A stretch of DNA of 64,000 nt from Symbiodinium natans (GCA_905221605.1 CAJNDS010002777.1:188501-252500), one strand, 5' to 3'; shown: positions 31,177 to 41,034, counted from the stretch's first letter. The notes: a model not told the origin generated them from the sequence alone. Numbers and translations are program-made.

Positions 31177-31452
31177 GCACCGAGAACAAGCTGCCCTGAA
31201 CCAGGCCGCTGCACGCCTTCTTCTGCGCTCCATTCCCCCCTTGCCGGCCGGCAGCCAGATCGAGGCCGCCACGGTCCTCGGATTCCAGTCTCGAACGGTG
31301 GACGCGGTGGTCCTGGGGGTGCCACTACAGTGCTGGCAGTGGAACTCGAGCCGAGTGCGCTGCTGTCGATGCTGTCACGGCGCGGCGCACTCTCTACATC
31401 CCGAGGTTTGTCGGACACTGCAACAGCAATCTCCCGGGTACTGGGGTTATAA
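31177..31452 (+). CDS. Terminal exon, unknown protein, frame broken at a G run
   Basis: CCCCAG|G acceptor. The first part reads HREQAALNQAAARLLLRSIP through AATVLGFQSRTVDAVVLG. After the G run at 31313-31319 the coding frame moves, and the rest reads VELEPSALLSMLSRRGALST to a TAA at 31450-31452. A one-base difference in the G run would connect them, so this is an indel or assembly error rather than two genes. Not recognised. Confidence 0.5.
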   Translation, partial: APRTSCPEPGRCTPSSALHSPLAGRQPDRGRHGPRIPVSNGGRGGPGGATTVLAVELEPSALLSMLSRRGALSTSRGLSDTATAISRVLGL

Positions 31453-32678
31453 GAAGTTTTAATGACGGCTGTAGGGTTTGGGGTTTTTTGGGGGGGTGTT
31501 TTGGGAACAGGATTTTCGGAAGGTTGGAAGCGGGCCAACCTAGGCTTAAGGTGAAATAAGGGCTGCAAGGGGTTTAGGGGTTAGTGTCGGGGCCTAAGCA
31601 GCCTCAATCTGCCAAAAGCAATGGTCCCTAAACAGTCGCCTAGGACCCAGAGTAGGCCCTTACTCCGCTTGCGTTTTACGGTTTGGTTTACTTTTACGAA
31701 CCCCTATAGAAACCCCAAAAGGCGCCCCTTTTCATTTCCTAGGTTGCTCTTGGGTCTAGCCCTGAACCCTAAACCCTTTTGGGTCCAGGTCTAGTTCTTG
31801 CAATTCGAAGAAGTCACTTTTCATGTTGCGGGCTCCTCCGCGAACCTAAACCTAAGCGGCCAAACCCTAAACGTCATCACCCTAGACCCTAAAACCCAGA
31901 AAAACCTGAGACCCTAAGACCCCCAAACCCTGTAACCCTAACCCTTACGCCCTTAAACCCCAAACGCTAGACCCAGACACCCTAAAACCCTAAATCCCCT
32001 TCAACTAGGGGGGGGCTCATTGCCTTGTTACTGAGCTAAGGTAAGGCGTGCGGCAGATGGTTCAGGTTTCGGGCTAAACCCAAACAACACTGAACGCTAA
32101 GGCCGAAACCCTACACCCTAAACCTACAACCCTTAACCCGAAGCCCTATACGCGCTAAACCCGAAACCCTAGACCCTAAACCCTAAACCCTGAATGCCTC
32201 CCACGAACCCCAAGAGCAAAGGCGAGACCTCCGTGCAGTGTGCGATGCAAAGCTGGGGCCGGCCCCGTGGCAAAGCTTAGGGTTCAGGGTTTAAGGTTTA
32301 AGGTTTGGGGTTTGAATTTGAGGTTGAGGGTTTAGGGTTCAAGGTTTAAGATTAAGGGTTTGGGGTTTAGGGTTTAGGGTTCAGGATTTGGGGTTTGGGG
32401 TTTAGGGTTTGGTGTTCGGGTTTGGGTTTTGAGTTTGGATTTAGGGCTCGGAGTTTAGGGTTTAGGGTTTGGGGTTAGGGTTTGGGTTTTGAGTTTGGAT
32501 TTAGGGCTCGGGGTTTAGGGGTCAGGGTTTGGGGTTTGGGGGGTTGGGTATGTAGAGTTTGGGGTTTGAAGGGGTTTTGTTGAGTAGAGGCATTGCAGGC
32601 ATCTGGCGGTGTTAGGCTTTTTTTTGGGTTGAGCTACAAGTCTCACCTAGACGAACCCCGAGCCCTAAACAGCTCTAG
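31453..32678. repeat. Degenerate telomere-type repeat and element G2
   Basis: G2 at 31640-31759; degenerate CCCTAAA/CCCGAAG at 31860-32190; TTTAGGG/TTTGGGG at 32285-32570, including a duplicated GTTTTGAGTTTGGATTTAGG unit. A possible exon at 32205-32270 (QEQRRDLRAVCDAKLG). Confidence 0.5.
31640..31759 (+). mobile_element. TIR element family G, copy G2
   Basis: TAGGACCCAGAGTAGGCCC at the left, GGTTGCTCTTGGGTCTAG at the right; the same ends as G1 with a longer middle. Confidence 0.5.
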
Positions 32679-33324
32679 GGAGGACGTGTTTGAAGAGAGC
32701 ATGGGCCTGCAGTGGCAATGTGAAAGCTGGGAGGCCGAGATCGAGGTTCTGCGGTTTAGGGTTTAGGGTTTAGGGTTTAGGGCTTTAGGGTTTAGGGCTT
32801 TAGGGTTTAGGGTTTAGGGTTTAGGGTTTAGGGTTTAGGGTTTAGGGTTTAGGGTTCGGGGAAGAAGCAAGGCCTCAAGCGAGGAAAAGTACCGCGCGGC
32901 GCCATCGGCCAGTGGCGAAGGAAGGTTGAGCAGCTCGGGGGGGAACCCCAAACCCTAAACCCTAAACCCTAAACCCAAAACCCTAAACCCTAAACCCTCA
33001 ACCCTAAACCCTAAACCCTAAACCCTAGGCAGGACCTGGGGTGGGACAGGACCTGCGAGCTCCACTGGCCTTCCTCTAACAGCCGATAGCGGAAGAAGTT
33101 CGCGAAGCAGTAAGAGCGATCGACAGGTGGCTGGCATCATGATGGGGAAGCGAGGTGGTGGGGCTGGTGGAGGACAGTTAAACGTAGCAGGGCGGGGACA
33201 ACAAGAAACGAAGGCTACCGGCAAAGGCAGCGCAGCGGGGGGAAGGACAGGACAAAGGCGGAAACAGACAGAGGAAGGGGAAAGACGAGATCGACAGACA
33301 GCGAGGCCACCGTCGCCAACTTGA
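32679..33324 (+). CDS. 3' end of an unknown gene, three exons, Gly/Ser/basic tail
   Basis: Exons 32679-32745 (TCTAG|G; EDVFEESMGLQWQCESWEAE), 32872-32932 (GCAAG|G; SSEEKYRAAPSASGEG) and 33029-33324 (CCTAG|G; runs to TGA). Donors GT, then GC. Phases agree across both introns, which consist of TTTAGGG and CCCTAAA arrays. The last exon is low-complexity and basic (QQETKATGKGSAAGGRTGQR), suggesting a disordered C-terminal tail. An alternative frame for exon 2 exists. Not recognised. Confidence 0.5.
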
Positions 33325-34209
33325 CCAACAAGGAGAAGCATGCAGAAGAGTTCCGGGGCAGCGACTCAGAAGGACAAGAAGGCATGGGAGAAAGGGAAGT
33401 GAACTCCGGCTAGAGCGAGCTCGGGAGCGCGGAAGCAAGGCGAAGGCGTGGAGTGAGCAGACCTGAGATGCCGCGACAAGCAGGACTTTGCGAGCGGGCC
33501 GCGTAAATAGTAGTGAACGGGGAACAGAACAACCCAAACATAGCAGGTCCCGTGCCTCTTCCTTTATCATCGCTTCCTTTTATTATTAATGGAAAATGGT
33601 AGAGTGGATAGGCAGGGAAGAGGAGTGAGGAGGGGAGAAAGATTAAGAACGAGAGAGAAATGACAGACCCACTCGGAGGGGAGGGGGTGGACATGATGGT
33701 TACAGGGTAGCGAGGGTGTCCTGCGCTTTAGACATTTAAGCATTTTGAGAGGCCAAACATTGGACTCTGCAAATTCTCAAGTAGAGCTTGAAGGGCTTCT
33801 TTGTAATAGATAATAAGGCCCAAGTCCATAAGGAATTAAGCGTTGCTGTAGTAGTTCATATAGTAAACAAAAGAGACTGCCAGTTGATACGCAAAGGTCC
33901 ACGCCACATAACCCTATTACCCTATAGCCCTACATCCCTATAGCCCTATGGCTCTATACCCCTTTGACCCTATAACCCTGTCATCCTAAACCTTATAACC
34001 GCAAACCCCAGAACCCCAGAAACCCCAAAACCCCCAGAAACCCAGAGCCCCACAGCCCCAGAACCCCAGAACCCCACAACCCCAGAACCCCAGAACCCTG
34101 TAACCCTAAACCTAAACCCTAAACCCTAAACCCTGAACCCTGAACCCTGAACCCTAAACCCCCAACAAGGGTACCCCTAACTTCGGAACCCCCCCCCCCC
34201 CTTTTGCAG
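33325..34209. other. Purine-rich unique DNA, then CCCTATA/CCCCAGAA runs
   Basis: 33325-33700 is GA-rich on + and gives Ser/Leu/Pro-rich minus frames that I do not accept as genes. Degenerate CCCTATAG, CCCCAGAA and CCCTAAA units lie at 33910-34165. A C-run precedes the next acceptor. Confidence 0.55.
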
Positions 34210-34283
34210 TAACCACCACAGCCCTGGCCGGCAAAGAGGCTGCGCGACGGATGGAAGCAGCCCTGGATCGACTGGATGCTTGA
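34210..34283 (+). CDS. Terminal exon candidate, helical
   Basis: CTTTTGCAG acceptor after a C/T tract, frame TTTALAGKEAARRMEAALDR, then LDA and TGA. The acceptor is AG|T. Not recognised. Confidence 0.45.
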
Positions 34284-35082
34284 ACTTCACATAGTGGAAT
34301 TGGGGGGGGAGGGGTTAGGGTTTGGGGTTTAGGGTTTAGGGTTTGGGGTTTGGGGTTTAGGGTTTGGGGTGTAGGGTTTCGGGTTTAGGGTTTGGGCAGG
34401 TTCAGACAATACGGTCTTACTAAGCTCAGAGGTCTGAGGTGACCCCTATCCCCACCGGCCCCTCCTTGTTTTCAGGTTTTTCGGGCCTTGGCGGTGTAGA
34501 TGTTTAGGTGTTTGGATGTTGGGCCCTTTAGGTGAGCTGGTAGTTTGGGCTTAGGGTTCAGGGTTTAGGGTCGTTTGGGCAGTTTTCTAGCAAGGCTTGT
34601 GGTCTTGGGCGTCGCACCCACCTCAAGAACCTCCAAACCCTTTTTTGCTCCCATGAGCCCCTACCCTAGACCCTAAACCTTAAACCCCAAACCCTATAGA
34701 AGGGTTTAGGGTTTTGGGAACCCCGTCCTCAGCCCTTACTAAACTCCACACCCAAGAACGGGGACCTGCCGAACAAGTAGGCTTTGGACCCAAACCCTTG
34801 CTTCTTCGAAGTCCCCCAAACCCCCTTAAACCCCCTAAGCCCCCTAATCTAGGGGTCAGAAGAAGTACTAATAGTATTCCCTTCTGGTCCATTTAGAACC
34901 AAATTACAAGAACCTCCAAATCCCCTTACTAACCAAGTATAACTGTACTTATAGCTGTACTTATAACCATGTTAGGGCACTTAAAGGGGCTCATAAGTGG
35001 GTTATATCTACAGTTATAATTGGTTAATAAGTACCATGAACCTCCAAGTAGCCCTAAACCCCAAGAATACACCCCTGCCGAG
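34284..35082. repeat. TTTAGGG-type repeat and element H2
   Basis: TTTAGGG/TTTGGGG at 34314-34397. Unique DNA 34400-34900 without a supported frame. H2 at 34910-35050. Confidence 0.55.
34910..35050 (+). mobile_element. TIR element family H, copy H2
   Basis: Right end AAGTACCATGAACCTCCAAG, core GGGGCTCATAAGTGGGTTAT, left arm AACCTCCAAATCCCCTTACT decayed. About 140 bp. Confidence 0.6.
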
Positions 35083-35160
35083 GATCACAGCGACTATGAG
35101 GAGTTGTGGAGAGCTTCCAAGCTCGAGGCACGGCCGAGAAGCACAGCGTGTCACACGTAG
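35083..35160 (+). CDS. Terminal exon candidate, acidic
   Basis: GCCGAG|GAT acceptor, exactly 25 codons (DHSDYEELWRASKLEARPRS onward), TAG. Not recognised. Confidence 0.45.
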   Translation, partial: DHSDYEELWRASKLEARPRSTACHT

Positions 35161-35344
35161 GGGTCATGAGACCCCTAAGCCCTAAACCCTAAACCAAAAA
35201 CCTTAAACCCTAGACCCTAAACCCTAAATCCTTAACCCTTAACCCTTAACCCTTTTAACCCTAAACCCTAAACCCTTTCCTTTGAGGGTTAAGGGTTTAA
35301 CCGCTCTCACAAGCACAAGATGAAAGAAACGCTGAAGGCGACAT

Positions 35345-35440
35345 GGGGTTTCCGAAGTTCGGGGTACCTTCTTGGGGTCCTAGCTTGCTATAAGCGGGAT
35401 CCTGCTACTTCGAGATCTATATTGGGGGGTCCCCTAGCCA
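35345..35440 (+). mobile_element. TIR element family D, copy D4
   Basis: GGGGTTTCCGAAGTTCGGGG at the left and family core GCGGGATCCTGCTACTTC. The right end has decayed. Confidence 0.5.
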
Positions 35441-35648
35441 AAGCCACCCGAATCCAACCCCTCTCGAACCCCTAGGCAGCACAAGCCCAACAACGCTCAG
35501 ACCCCCCCCCAAAAACCTGAAGGCTGAAGCTGCTTCGACCCTGCAGCCCGAAAGCTTAATCCTCTAAACCCTAAATGAGAACCCTGAACCCTGAACCCTA
35601 AATCCTAAACCCTTAACCCCCCCTGCCCCCTTAGATACCCCTTCCCAG

Positions 35649-36100
35649 GCACCGGCGGCCATGGTGCTGTCCACCATAGGCGCCTTGTGTGGGGTTGAGG
35701 GTTGAGGGTTTAGGGTTTAGGGTTTAGGCGGGGGTGGCGATCCTTACACTGCATAAGGTCGTCCCCCAAATAAGCAACTGAAATCAGGGTTTCTTCAAGG
35801 TTGGCTATATTCAAAACCAAAAAACACACAGGGATGTTACGGTACTACAATCCTAAAGCCTAAACCCTAAACCCTAAAACCTATCGGGTTTCAGGTGGGG
35901 GCAGCCCACAGCCGAGTCGCGATTCTGATTTCCATTGCCTCTTTGCGGGTTTAGGGTTTAGGGTTTAGGGTTTAGGGTTTAGGGCTTGGAGTTCTTCAAG
36001 CTAGGTAGGGATATGAGCGAGGTCTCGTTGCCTACGGCCAGAGGACCGCGGAGCCCACAAAGTGGCTCCCAAAGGCCGGCACTCAACGGGACGAAGGGCT
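35649..36100 (+). CDS. Three consecutive exon candidates, unknown gene
   Basis: Exons 35649-35693 (CCCAG|GCA; APAAMVLSTIGALCG), 35895-35948 (TTTCAG|GTG; VGAAHSRVAILISIASLR) and 36009 to about 36100 (GTAG|GGA; YERGLVAYGQRTAEPTKWLP). All are in phase 0 and all acceptors are AG|G. The second is hydrophobic and may be part of a membrane segment. TTTAGGG lies in the introns. The end of the third exon is not fixed. Confidence 0.45.
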
Positions 36101-36686
36101 TTGGGGGCCTTTGGGGTTGGTTCTTGGGGTTTAGGGTTTAGGGTTTGGGGTTTAGGGTTTGGGGTTTGGGGTTTAGGGTTTAGCGTTTGGCGTTTAGGGT
36201 TTAGGGTTTAGGGTTTAGAAACTAAGGCTTGTTTAAATATTTTAGGGCTTCAGGATTTATTATTTCGGGACTGTATATAGATTTGGTGAGGCCCCGCGCT
36301 TCCCCCCCGCCCGCCCATACAGTAGTGGCGTATGGTAGCAGCCTCAGGTCCTTCTGAGTCGATTGCTGTATGGGGCGGGCTTACGGGGTAGGGTTCAGGG
36401 CTGAGGGCAGGGTTCATGGGCCGTACACCTTCATAGAGGATGGCAGCATCGAAGGGTAAATGATCCCAAGTATAGCCCTAAAAGGGTTTATGGTCCATGC
36501 GCCGTAATATTCGGGGATCACAGCACCTCAGGGGTACAGTATCTAATCCCCCAATTATCGGGTTCATGCGGCCCCCCAAGGGTCTCCGGTTTACGGTTTA
36601 GGGCTTGGGGTATTATCCTAAACCCTAAACCCAAAACCCCTAAACCCTAAACATTACACTTGGCCCTTCGTCGCCTTTGTTGACAG

Positions 36687-36740
36687 GTTCACTGGGACCT
36701 GGCAAACGACCTTCAAAACCTCGACAAGGCGCGGCAGTGA
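36687..36740 (+). CDS. Exon candidate, possibly terminal
   Basis: TTGACAG|GTT acceptor. One frame reads VHWDLANDLQNLDKARQ then TGA; another frame is also open through 36800 (RGSERGHAMPVVLWIVLRK). I cannot decide between them. Confidence 0.35.
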   Translation, partial: VHWDLANDLQNLDKARQ

Positions 36741-36967
36741 GAGAGGACATGCGATGCCAGTAGTCCTGTGGATAGTGCTTCGGAAGATGAGGTTTTGGGT
36801 TTAGGGTTTAGGGTTTAGCGTTTAGGGTTTAGGGTTTAGGGTTCAAGGTTTGCTTTAAGTTAGAGTCGTGTCCACTGAGAGATACATTTTGTCACAGGAC
36901 TTCTTGAGCCACAAAAACGCCCCAACAGGGAGCCTAATTCAGCACATCCCCCAGGTATCAGTTTAAC

Positions 36968-37064
36968 GTAGGGGCCTTAATGATTAGAATAGGGCTTGGG
37001 GGTTATTATAGTATACTTATAAAGGGCCAATAAGGGAATAGCATGAGTAGGTATTCCGCCCCCT
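36968..37064 (-). mobile_element. TIR element family F, copy F4
   Basis: TAGGGGCCTTAATGATTAGA at the left and GGTATTCCGCCCCCTA at the right; core AAGGGCCAATAAGGGAATA. It is the reverse orientation of the copies at 40686-40973 and ends 18 bp before the acceptor of the next exon. Confidence 0.6.
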
Positions 37065-37082
37065 ATGTTATGCGGCTGCCAG

Positions 37083-37175
37083 GACAGGCGGGCGGTGGAC
37101 GACGAGGTCTTCCGACGGTTGGAGGACTGCACCCTGCGTCCGGCTCTGATTTCAAAATGGGCTAAGAATCCATAA
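37083..37175 (+). CDS. Exon candidate between F4 and G3
   Basis: GCCAG|GAC acceptor, then DRRAVDDEVFRRLEDCTLRP and on to SKWAKNP, TAA. Because element G3 starts at once, the real exon may end at a GC donor inside and continue elsewhere. Not recognised. Confidence 0.5.
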   Translation, partial: DRRAVDDEVFRRLEDCTLRPALISKWAKNP

Positions 37176-37179
37176 TAGT

Positions 37180-37252
37180 AGGACCCAGAATAGGCCCGTA
37201 TTCTCTTTTTAGGGTTGAGGCTCCCTTGTAAGCCCCTTACTCCTGGGTCTAG
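37180..37252 (+). mobile_element. TIR element family G, copy G3
   Basis: TAGGACCCAGAATAGGCCC at the left and ACTCCTGGGTCTAG at the right. Confidence 0.5.
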
Positions 37253-38511
37253 AAATGGGTCAGCTGACAGCTGAACCCGAAACCCGGCCTGAGGGTCAAT
37301 GGTGGCTTTCTCTTTGGCGAACGTGAGGGCATTAAGCAAGGGGAGCTCCGAGGGTTTCGGGCTCCAGGCGTTCTTTTTGCGGGGTTCCGAGAGTTTAGTT
37401 TTTTCTTTTGGCGCGGGGGGGGGGGGGGGAGGGAGGCGCCTGCAAAAGATGGTTGAAGGCATAATTGCGCGGGCAGTAGGTTCAACATTCTGGACTTTCT
37501 AGGGGTACAGGGTGCGAGAGTTCGACGTGTTTTGGGTCTAGGTAGGGCACAAAGTGCAGGGCTTGGGGTCGTCAGCATCTCAAGCCTAAGCTTCGTTTTT
37601 GGGGTCTAGGGTTTAGGGCAATGAGGGAATTCGAACCCCAGATATACCCGTCAAGGGATTTTGTAGGGTACCTCATTCCCTCATTCCCTACTAAGAACCA
37701 GCCAGAAGAGCGAAACTCCACGTGCTGTAGTTTCCGCTGCTTGGAGGCTCAAGGTTTTTAGGGTCTTAGGGCTTTTAGGGTTTTAGGTTTTAGGGCTTCT
37801 AGGGCTTTTAGGGTTTTAGGGTTTCAGGGTTTTAGTTATAGGGCCTTAGGGTCTTAGGGCTTTAGGGCTTTTACAGGGCTTGGGGTTCCATCTAGAACTT
37901 CGGCGCCTGAGGGCCTTTCCCCACGACCGCGACAGGAACACTGCTCCAGTCCGCTGCGGGGCTCCCAGAATCAATGCCTTGGTAGCCCAGTGGTACCCTT
38001 TACCCTTTTTTTGGTTTTGGGCTCCCTTATTAAATAAGCTAGCCAAAAAAGGGTGCCCTTCTTCTACCAAGATGCCAGAAGACCAAGAGGTCTTGGGTTT
38101 CAGTTCAGTATAGGCACTCGGGTTGGGGCTGGGTGGGGTTGGGTGGGGTTGGGTGGGCCGGGGCGGTATCACCCCGCAACGCTGAAGCACACAGCTGGCT
38201 TTGTGGTATGAGTCTTTTGTGCCCTCAGCATTGTGTACTCTTTTCCAGCCTCAAAGCAGCCCACAGTGCACTCAGCATGCTCCTTTCTCAAAGTCTTGTG
38301 TTTCGGGAAGGTGGTTAAGGTGGAGGCTTTAAACTCTTCGTCCTGCGTTTTCTGTGCCCGTGTCCGCTACAGCTTCGGAGCAAGTCCTTTTGCTCCTTAA
38401 GCCCTGAGTCCGAGGTCGCAATCTGCGCGCTTCTTGTTCACCCCTAAATCCCTTCCCACCCGAAACCCGAAACCCTCAACTGAGTTAACCCCAAAACCCT
38501 GCCTTTTCTAG
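37253..38511. other. Unique GC-rich DNA, TTTTAGGG-type run and element C3
   Basis: G-run at 37417-37430; degenerate TTTTAGGG/TCTTAGGG at 37755-37870. A + frame on either side of C3 (LRRLRAFPHDRDRNTAPVRC before, MPEDQEVLGF after) may be exons. A + frame at 38190-38320 is possible. Confidence 0.45.
37977..38071 (+). mobile_element. TIR element family C, copy C3, with ATGCC duplication
   Basis: CTTGGTAGCCCAGTGGTACC at the left, TTCTACCAAG at the right, 95 bp. ATGCC lies immediately on each side. Same structure as the intron-10 copy. Confidence 0.75.
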
Positions 38512-38614
38512 GTTTCCTAAGCTACCAAAAAGTCGGGTGTTGGGTTCAAAAGGGACCACTTCCGACAGGGAGAAATGTAGAAGTCGACGCAAGTCCGATC
38601 AACCAGAGACCTGA
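38512..38614 (+). CDS. Terminal exon candidate, basic
   Basis: CTTTTCTAG|G acceptor, 33 full codons (LPKSRVLGSKGTTSDREKCR onward), TGA. Good pyrimidine tract before the acceptor. Not recognised. Confidence 0.5.
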
Positions 38615-39136
38615 ACCTACCCCTAAACCCTAAACCCTAAACCCTAAACCCGAAACCATCCGAAGCCCTGAGCCCCAAATCGACGTTGGCATACACATTC
38701 CCGAAGGGGAATCTGTTGCATACTGTTTTCTTGCTACAATTTCCCTAGGGTTTAGGGTTTAGGGTTACTGTTTTCTTACTAGAATTTCCTGAAGAACCCA
38801 CAAGACATGAAAGAAAATGATCCCCTGTATTGCCGTTGTAAGGAAGAATGCTTTTACTTTTTGGGGGGATCTTCAGCAAATTGTAGAATTACGGTTCGAA
38901 GGGGTTGTACTCCGGAACCCCCGAGCTCACTCTCCGAGGCCCCACCCATGCCTTCAACGCTAAAACCTCAACCCTATAGCCAGGGTTTAGGGTTCAGGGT
39001 TTAGGGTTCAGGGTTTAGGGTTTAGGGTTTAAGGGTTCGGGATTTAGGGTTAGTTTAGGGTTTAGGGTTTGGGGTTTAGGGTTTGGAGTTTGGGGTTTAG
39101 GGTTTAGGGTTTAGGGACCCCTCAACCCTAAACCAG
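38615..39136. repeat. Short telomere-type insert with duplicated flanks, then TTTAGGG
   Basis: 38721-38744 and 38766-38789 are duplicated flanks around a 21-bp TTTAGGG insert. TTTAGGG/TTTGGGG occupies 38983-39116. An open + frame at 38807-38960 (YCRCKEECFYFLGGSSANC) is unassigned. Confidence 0.6.
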
Positions 39137-39218
39137 GTTGAGCCCTGCGAGCGTGGCCTCTGGCTCCGGTGTTGGCCGCATTGCCGGGCTTCTCGCAGAG
39201 TGGCTGGCGGGCTCTTCG
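39137..39218 (+). CDS. Exon candidate, unknown protein
   Basis: ACCAG|G acceptor, frame SPASVASGSGVGRIAGLLAE then WLAGSS, GC donor (GCACGAAGC). Not recognised. Confidence 0.45.
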
Positions 39219-39970
39219 GCACGAAGCAAACTCTAAACCCTAAACCTTAAACCCTAAACCCTAAACGCCAAATCCTAAACCCTAAACCCTAAACCCTAAA
39301 CCCTAAACCCTAAACCCTAAACCCTAAACCCTAAACCCTAAACCCTAAACCCTAAACCCTAAACCCACCAAAAAGCTCAAAACCTTAAGGGCCTAGGCCC
39401 CTAAACCCCCCACCCTAAGACTCCAAGACCCTAAAGCCCCGAACCTTGTAACCCTCCTGACCCCAAGGAAGGGGCAGCCATGCCATGCTGTTTATAAAGC
39501 CCCTAGACCGGAGACCCCAAACTCTCCGCAAACCCCAAACCCCAAACAACAAATAATCCCTATAAACCCCAAATCCAAAACCCTAAGCCCCAAACGCCCC
39601 CAACCCGAATCAAACCCCAAACCTTAAACCCAGGCCATGGGCCCTAAACCCTAAAACCCCCTAAAACCCCCAAACATGCAAACCCCCCCTTAACCCGAAA
39701 CCCTAAACCCCCAAACCCCAAAACCCTAAGCCCAAGCCATGACCCCTCAACCCCAAACCTCCCAGCCCCAAACCCCTATATCGAGCACCTAAACCCCAAA
39801 CCCTAAACCCCCAAACGCCTAAACACCTCAACCTTATACCCTAGAAACCAAACCCCAAACCCTAAACATCCAAACACCGTAAACCCCCAAACCCCCAAAA
39901 CCCCTAAACCCCCTAAACCCACTAAACCCCCCAAAGCCCCCAAACCCCCTAAACACCCTAAACCGCTTCC
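39219..39970. repeat. CCCTAAA array and a long degenerate C-rich tract
   Basis: CCCTAAA at 39234-39366. 39390-39965 is degenerate CCCCAAA/CCCTAAA/CCCCTAAA. Minus-strand Gly/Leu-rich frames here are repeat translations. Confidence 0.75.
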
Positions 39971-40039
39971 CGATGTCGGGCGGGTTCCGTGTGGCAAAAT
40001 GTCTCGTGGACAGGGGCACGACTGACACTGTCGGCACTT

Positions 40040-40143
40040 GGTAACCCTGGCCATCAAGTTGGTGACCAAGGAGTGCCCGGAAGAGGGCTCGGACAAGTAC
40101 ATGTACCAGTTCGTGGCACTCTCCGCGAAGGAGGATCGAGAAG
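40040..40143 (+). pseudogene. Coding-like segment out of frame with the next exon
   Basis: Frame TLAIKLVTKECPEEGSDKYM to FVALSAKED is convincing protein sequence but is offset from the equally convincing frame that begins near 40129 (MSKVLVRFSGAA). No credible intron fits between them. Likely a frame-breaking indel or assembly error. Confidence 0.35.
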
Positions 40144-41034
40144 ATGTCCAAGGTCTTGGTCAGGTTCTCGGGCGCGGCCAGGCAGTGCTTGCGGGACGGC
40201 CAGCAGATTTTTCTGCATGATGCGACGACAGCTAGCTGGTTTGCTGAACTACCTTGTCAACGGGGGGGCTCGAGCTTCAAGCTCCAGATCTTCAAGACGA
40301 ACGAACTGCCGCCCTCGTTTCGAGTGTTCTTCCGCTGTGGGCCAATCACTGCACCCTAAACCCCCTAAACCCCCTAAACCCCCTAAACCCCCTAAACCCC
40401 CTAAACCCCCTAAACCCTAAACCTAAATGCTAGACCCTAGACCCTAAACCCTAAACCCATGAGCTTGAAGGCTTCCACGCCTACGCGAAGACAGCCCGGG
40501 AGGTGAAGCCGAGGCTTGACCAGCCTGGCTCTCGGACTGGAGTTTAGAGTTTAGGGTTTAGGGTTTAGGTTTTTGGGTTCAGGGCATCAGTCTCAGTACT
40601 TCTTGCACACTCAAGCTGGAATGGCTCGGATCGCCCCGAAACATCTTGGTTTCGTCCCCAGCGGCGAGGAGGTGTTAGTCCACACAATGTATGGGAATAA
40701 CTACTATTCCCTTATGGTCCCTACATCTTTATACTACAATAGCCAACCAAAAGCCTATTCTAATTAAGACCCCTATTTCTCCGCAGAGAAGTTGAAGAAG
40801 TGTGGCAAGTACAAGTGCAGTCACTGTGCCTCCCTCTTCTCTGTGGACATGCGCAGGTCTGCAACTGCCACTACTATAGGGGTCGGAATAAGTACTTTAA
40901 TACTATTCCCGTATGGTCCCGACATATTTATACTATAATCGCCCCCCAAAACCCTATTCTAATTAAGGCCCCTGTTACTTACATTCAGGATTGCCAAAGG
41001 CTGCATTCGCCTGCGATTCAGGTCCCGAGAGTAG
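40144..41034 (+). CDS. 3' end of an unknown gene, five exons, Cys-pair motif
   Basis: Exons 40144-40350, 40464-40539, 40583-40671, 40789-40856, 40989-41034. Phases agree and the frame ends TAG. Early part: ARQCLRDGQQIFLHDATT. Then FHAYAKTAREVKPRLDQPGS, YFLHTQAGMARIAPKHLGFV, a Cys-pair segment KCGKYKCSHCASLFSVDM, and the end RIAKGCIRLRFRSRE. The C-x4-C-x2-C spacing hints at a small metal-binding site, but I name no family. Introns: GC donor with CCCTAAA array; a 43-bp telomere-like intron (GA donor); then two family F elements (GT donors). Acceptors at 40464 and 40789 are AG|C and AG|A; the others AG|G. Confidence 0.6.
40686..40777 (+). mobile_element. TIR element family F, copy F2, filling an intron
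   Basis: ATGGGAATAACTACTATTCC, core TTATGGTCCCTACATCTTTA, right end TCTAATTAAGACCCCTA. It makes up nearly all of the 117-bp intron 40672-40788. Confidence 0.7.
40877..40973 (+). mobile_element. TIR element family F, copy F3, filling the next intron
   Basis: TAGGGGTCGGAATAAGTACT at the left, TTCTAATTAAGGCCCCT at the right. It lies in the 132-bp intron 40857-40988. Close in sequence to F2, same orientation, separated by a 68-bp exon. Confidence 0.75.

Noticed and set aside
33018-33694. Long minus-strand ORFs rich in Leu, Pro, Ser and Cys
   Set aside because: The plus strand holds a consistent spliced frame over 33029-33324 and purine-rich flank beyond it; the minus frames are its shadow.
39803-40151. 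Minus-strand ORFs with Gly/Leu/Phe repeats followed by ordinary sequence
   Set aside because: The repeat part is degenerate CCCTAAA, and the rest is antisense to stronger plus-strand coding frames.
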